Source: Lachnospiraceae bacterium (GTDB lineage Bacteria > Bacillota > Clostridia > Lachnospirales > Lachnospiraceae). From it: a stretch of DNA of 6,006 nucleotides. The stretch is taken from positions 1-6,006 of the forward strand of contig JAHZHB010000054.1 in the NCBI GenBank assembly GCA_019420465.1, given 5' to 3'. This document shows positions 5,247 through 6,006 of the stretch, in pieces. The notes beneath the pieces were generated by a model. That model was not told the origin of the DNA. It saw only the letters and a list, made by a program, of their open reading frames with translations, and searched no databases. Positions within the stretch are counted from its first letter, which is position 1. Each line of letters opens with the position of its first letter. A program made the position numbers and the translations under genes.

Positions 5247-5873
5247 TCAGATCTGTACACCGTATACATCCAAATCTACTGTATTGTCTATTACTTCAAT
5301 TCCATCAGCCCGAAGCCGTCTGGCCTGTTCATCCATACCACCGAAAGCAAACGCGCCGGAAAGTTCCCCTTTCGCGTTGACCACGCGATAACAGGGTACG
5401 TTCTCCGGGTCCGGATTATGATGCAGCGCATTTCCCACCGCCCTGCACATCCGGGGATTTCCGGCCATTTTCGCCACCTGACTATACGTTGCGACCTTTC
5501 CTTTCGGAATACGCTTCACGGCCTCATAAATTCTTTTCGTTGGAGAATCTGTTACCAGATCATAGCTCTCTCCGATCATCCGCTGAATATCCGCCTCCGG
5601 CACCGTCCCGTCCAGATAGATCGTATTCCAGTGCTCCTTATTCTGATGATACCCCGGCACCACCGAAGCAAACGTCTCCCGCCAGAAATCCCGCCACTGC
5701 GGATCCGCCTTCACATTCAGACAGATCACATCATTCATCTCATAGATCCACAGAAACGCTTTTTTACTCCCCTTCACCCGGATCAACTGCCAGTTCGGGT
5801 CGCGAAACGGGCGCTCCATATACGTATCCGGAAATGTCAGACCGAATATCACCGCTTCTTCTCTTGTTTTCAT
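5247..5873 (-). CDS. MmcQ/YjbR domain fused to an alkyltransferase-like (MGMT/Ogt-type) domain
   Basis: This 208-residue protein has two domains. Residues about 1-108 are an MmcQ/YjbR (DUF419) domain, seen in KGSKKAFLWIY, ICLNVKADP and the family motif PGYHQNKEHWNTI (73-85). Residues about 110-208 are the DNA-binding half of O6-alkylguanine-DNA alkyltransferase: KGKVATYSQVA (124-134), the arginine finger and recognition helix RAVGNAL (144-150), and the active-site loop PCYRVV (160-165). The acceptor-type Cys161 is kept, but the usual His of PCHRV is Tyr162. The classical N-terminal half of MGMT is missing. Likely roles are repair, or flagging, of alkylated guanine. It could be an active methyltransferase or a non-catalytic alkyltransferase-like protein. 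The start is supported by CTGGAG eight bases before ATG 5873. Confidence 0.92.
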   Translation of the reverse strand: MKTREEAVIFGLTFPDTYMERPFRDPNWQLIRVKGSKKAFLWIYEMNDVICLNVKADPQWRDFWRETFASVVPGYHQNKEHWNTIYLDGTVPEADIQRMIGESYDLVTDSPTKRIYEAVKRIPKGKVATYSQVAKMAGNPRMCRAVGNALHHNPDPENVPCYRVVNAKGELSGAFAFGGMDEQARRLRADGIEVIDNTVDLDVYGVQI

Positions 5874-6006
5874 CGTGTTTCTCCAGTTTTGTCTAATAGT
5901 GACGGAGACTGCCGCAGGCCGTTTGGTGGGGCGAAGCTTGTATGTCTGTTTGCAAACAAGTGCAACGCTTTGCTGAGCTAACGGCTAACTTCATCTAACG
6001 CGCTCG
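5874..6006 (-). other. non-coding leader upstream of the MmcQ/alkyltransferase-like gene
   Basis: No gene is supported here. The stretch holds a perfect 12-bp palindrome TGTTTGCAAACA (5947-5958). It sits inside an imperfect hairpin in which GCGAAGC (5931-5937) pairs with GCTTTGC (5967-5973) with one wobble. Three CTAAC pentamers lie at 5978-5982, 5985-5989 and 5995-5999. A weak promoter could be read on the minus strand as TTGCAC, 17 bp, TACAAG, but the match is poor. The region is cut by the window edge and may be part of a larger repeat element. Confidence 0.4.

Noticed and set aside
4693..5391. Plus-strand open frame of 232 codons over the T-box and small gene
   Set aside because: It runs antisense through a fully structured T-box leader and its promoter, and its product has no recognisable domain.
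5226..5981. Plus-strand open frame of 251 codons opposite the MmcQ/alkyltransferase-like gene
   Set aside because: The minus strand encodes two recognised domains here; the plus-strand product is Arg/His/Pro-rich shadow sequence.
1..6006. CRISPR array, tRNA gene, insertion sequence or phage gene
   Set aside because: I saw no regularly spaced repeats, no tRNA cloverleaf and no transposase or phage-like reading frame.

Overview
The window looks like chromosomal DNA of a gut-type clostridium, most likely a Lachnospiraceae member (Bacillota). The grounds are a T-box leader, AAGGAG-type ribosome binding sites, the clostridial style of the proteins, a clostridial rRNA-type leader, and moderate GC. 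Genus cannot be read from this. Every gene I support lies on the minus strand; the plus-strand open frames are shadows of these genes.

Reading in the direction of transcription (right to left): positions 5874-6006 are a non-coding leader with palindromic sequence. Then comes a gene for a fused MmcQ/YjbR plus alkyltransferase-like protein (5247-5873). A very short, probably unannotated single-pass membrane protein follows (5082-5213). A near-consensus promoter (4987-5015) then starts a complete T-box leader (4711-4980). Its specifier codon reads UGG (Trp), and its antiterminator and terminator can both be drawn base by base. Downstream is an operon: an HcxA/GldA-type iron-containing alcohol dehydrogenase (3523-4617), a substrate-binding lipoprotein (2432-3502), a 252-bp gap with a strong hairpin, a nine-helix permease (1247-2179) and an ATPase (453-1253). 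Permease and ATPase genes overlap by 7 bp. The three ABC parts form a TrpXYZ-type importer.

Beyond the operon, the leftmost 450 bp have no gene. They hold a 143-bp inverted repeat with 41-bp arms (301-443), then two tandem near-identical promoters (187-215 and 94-122) and a boxA-like leader (35-50). I read these as the promoter region of an rRNA operon lying just outside the left edge and transcribed leftward.

How it works together: under Trp starvation, uncharged tRNA-Trp should stabilise the antiterminator and switch on the dehydrogenase and the Trp importer. None of the three transporter proteins (932 residues) contains a tryptophan, which fits synthesis during Trp shortage. The least expected element is the dehydrogenase as first gene of a Trp-responsive operon. 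A role in interconverting a tryptophan-derived 2-oxo/2-hydroxy acid is possible but is only an inference.
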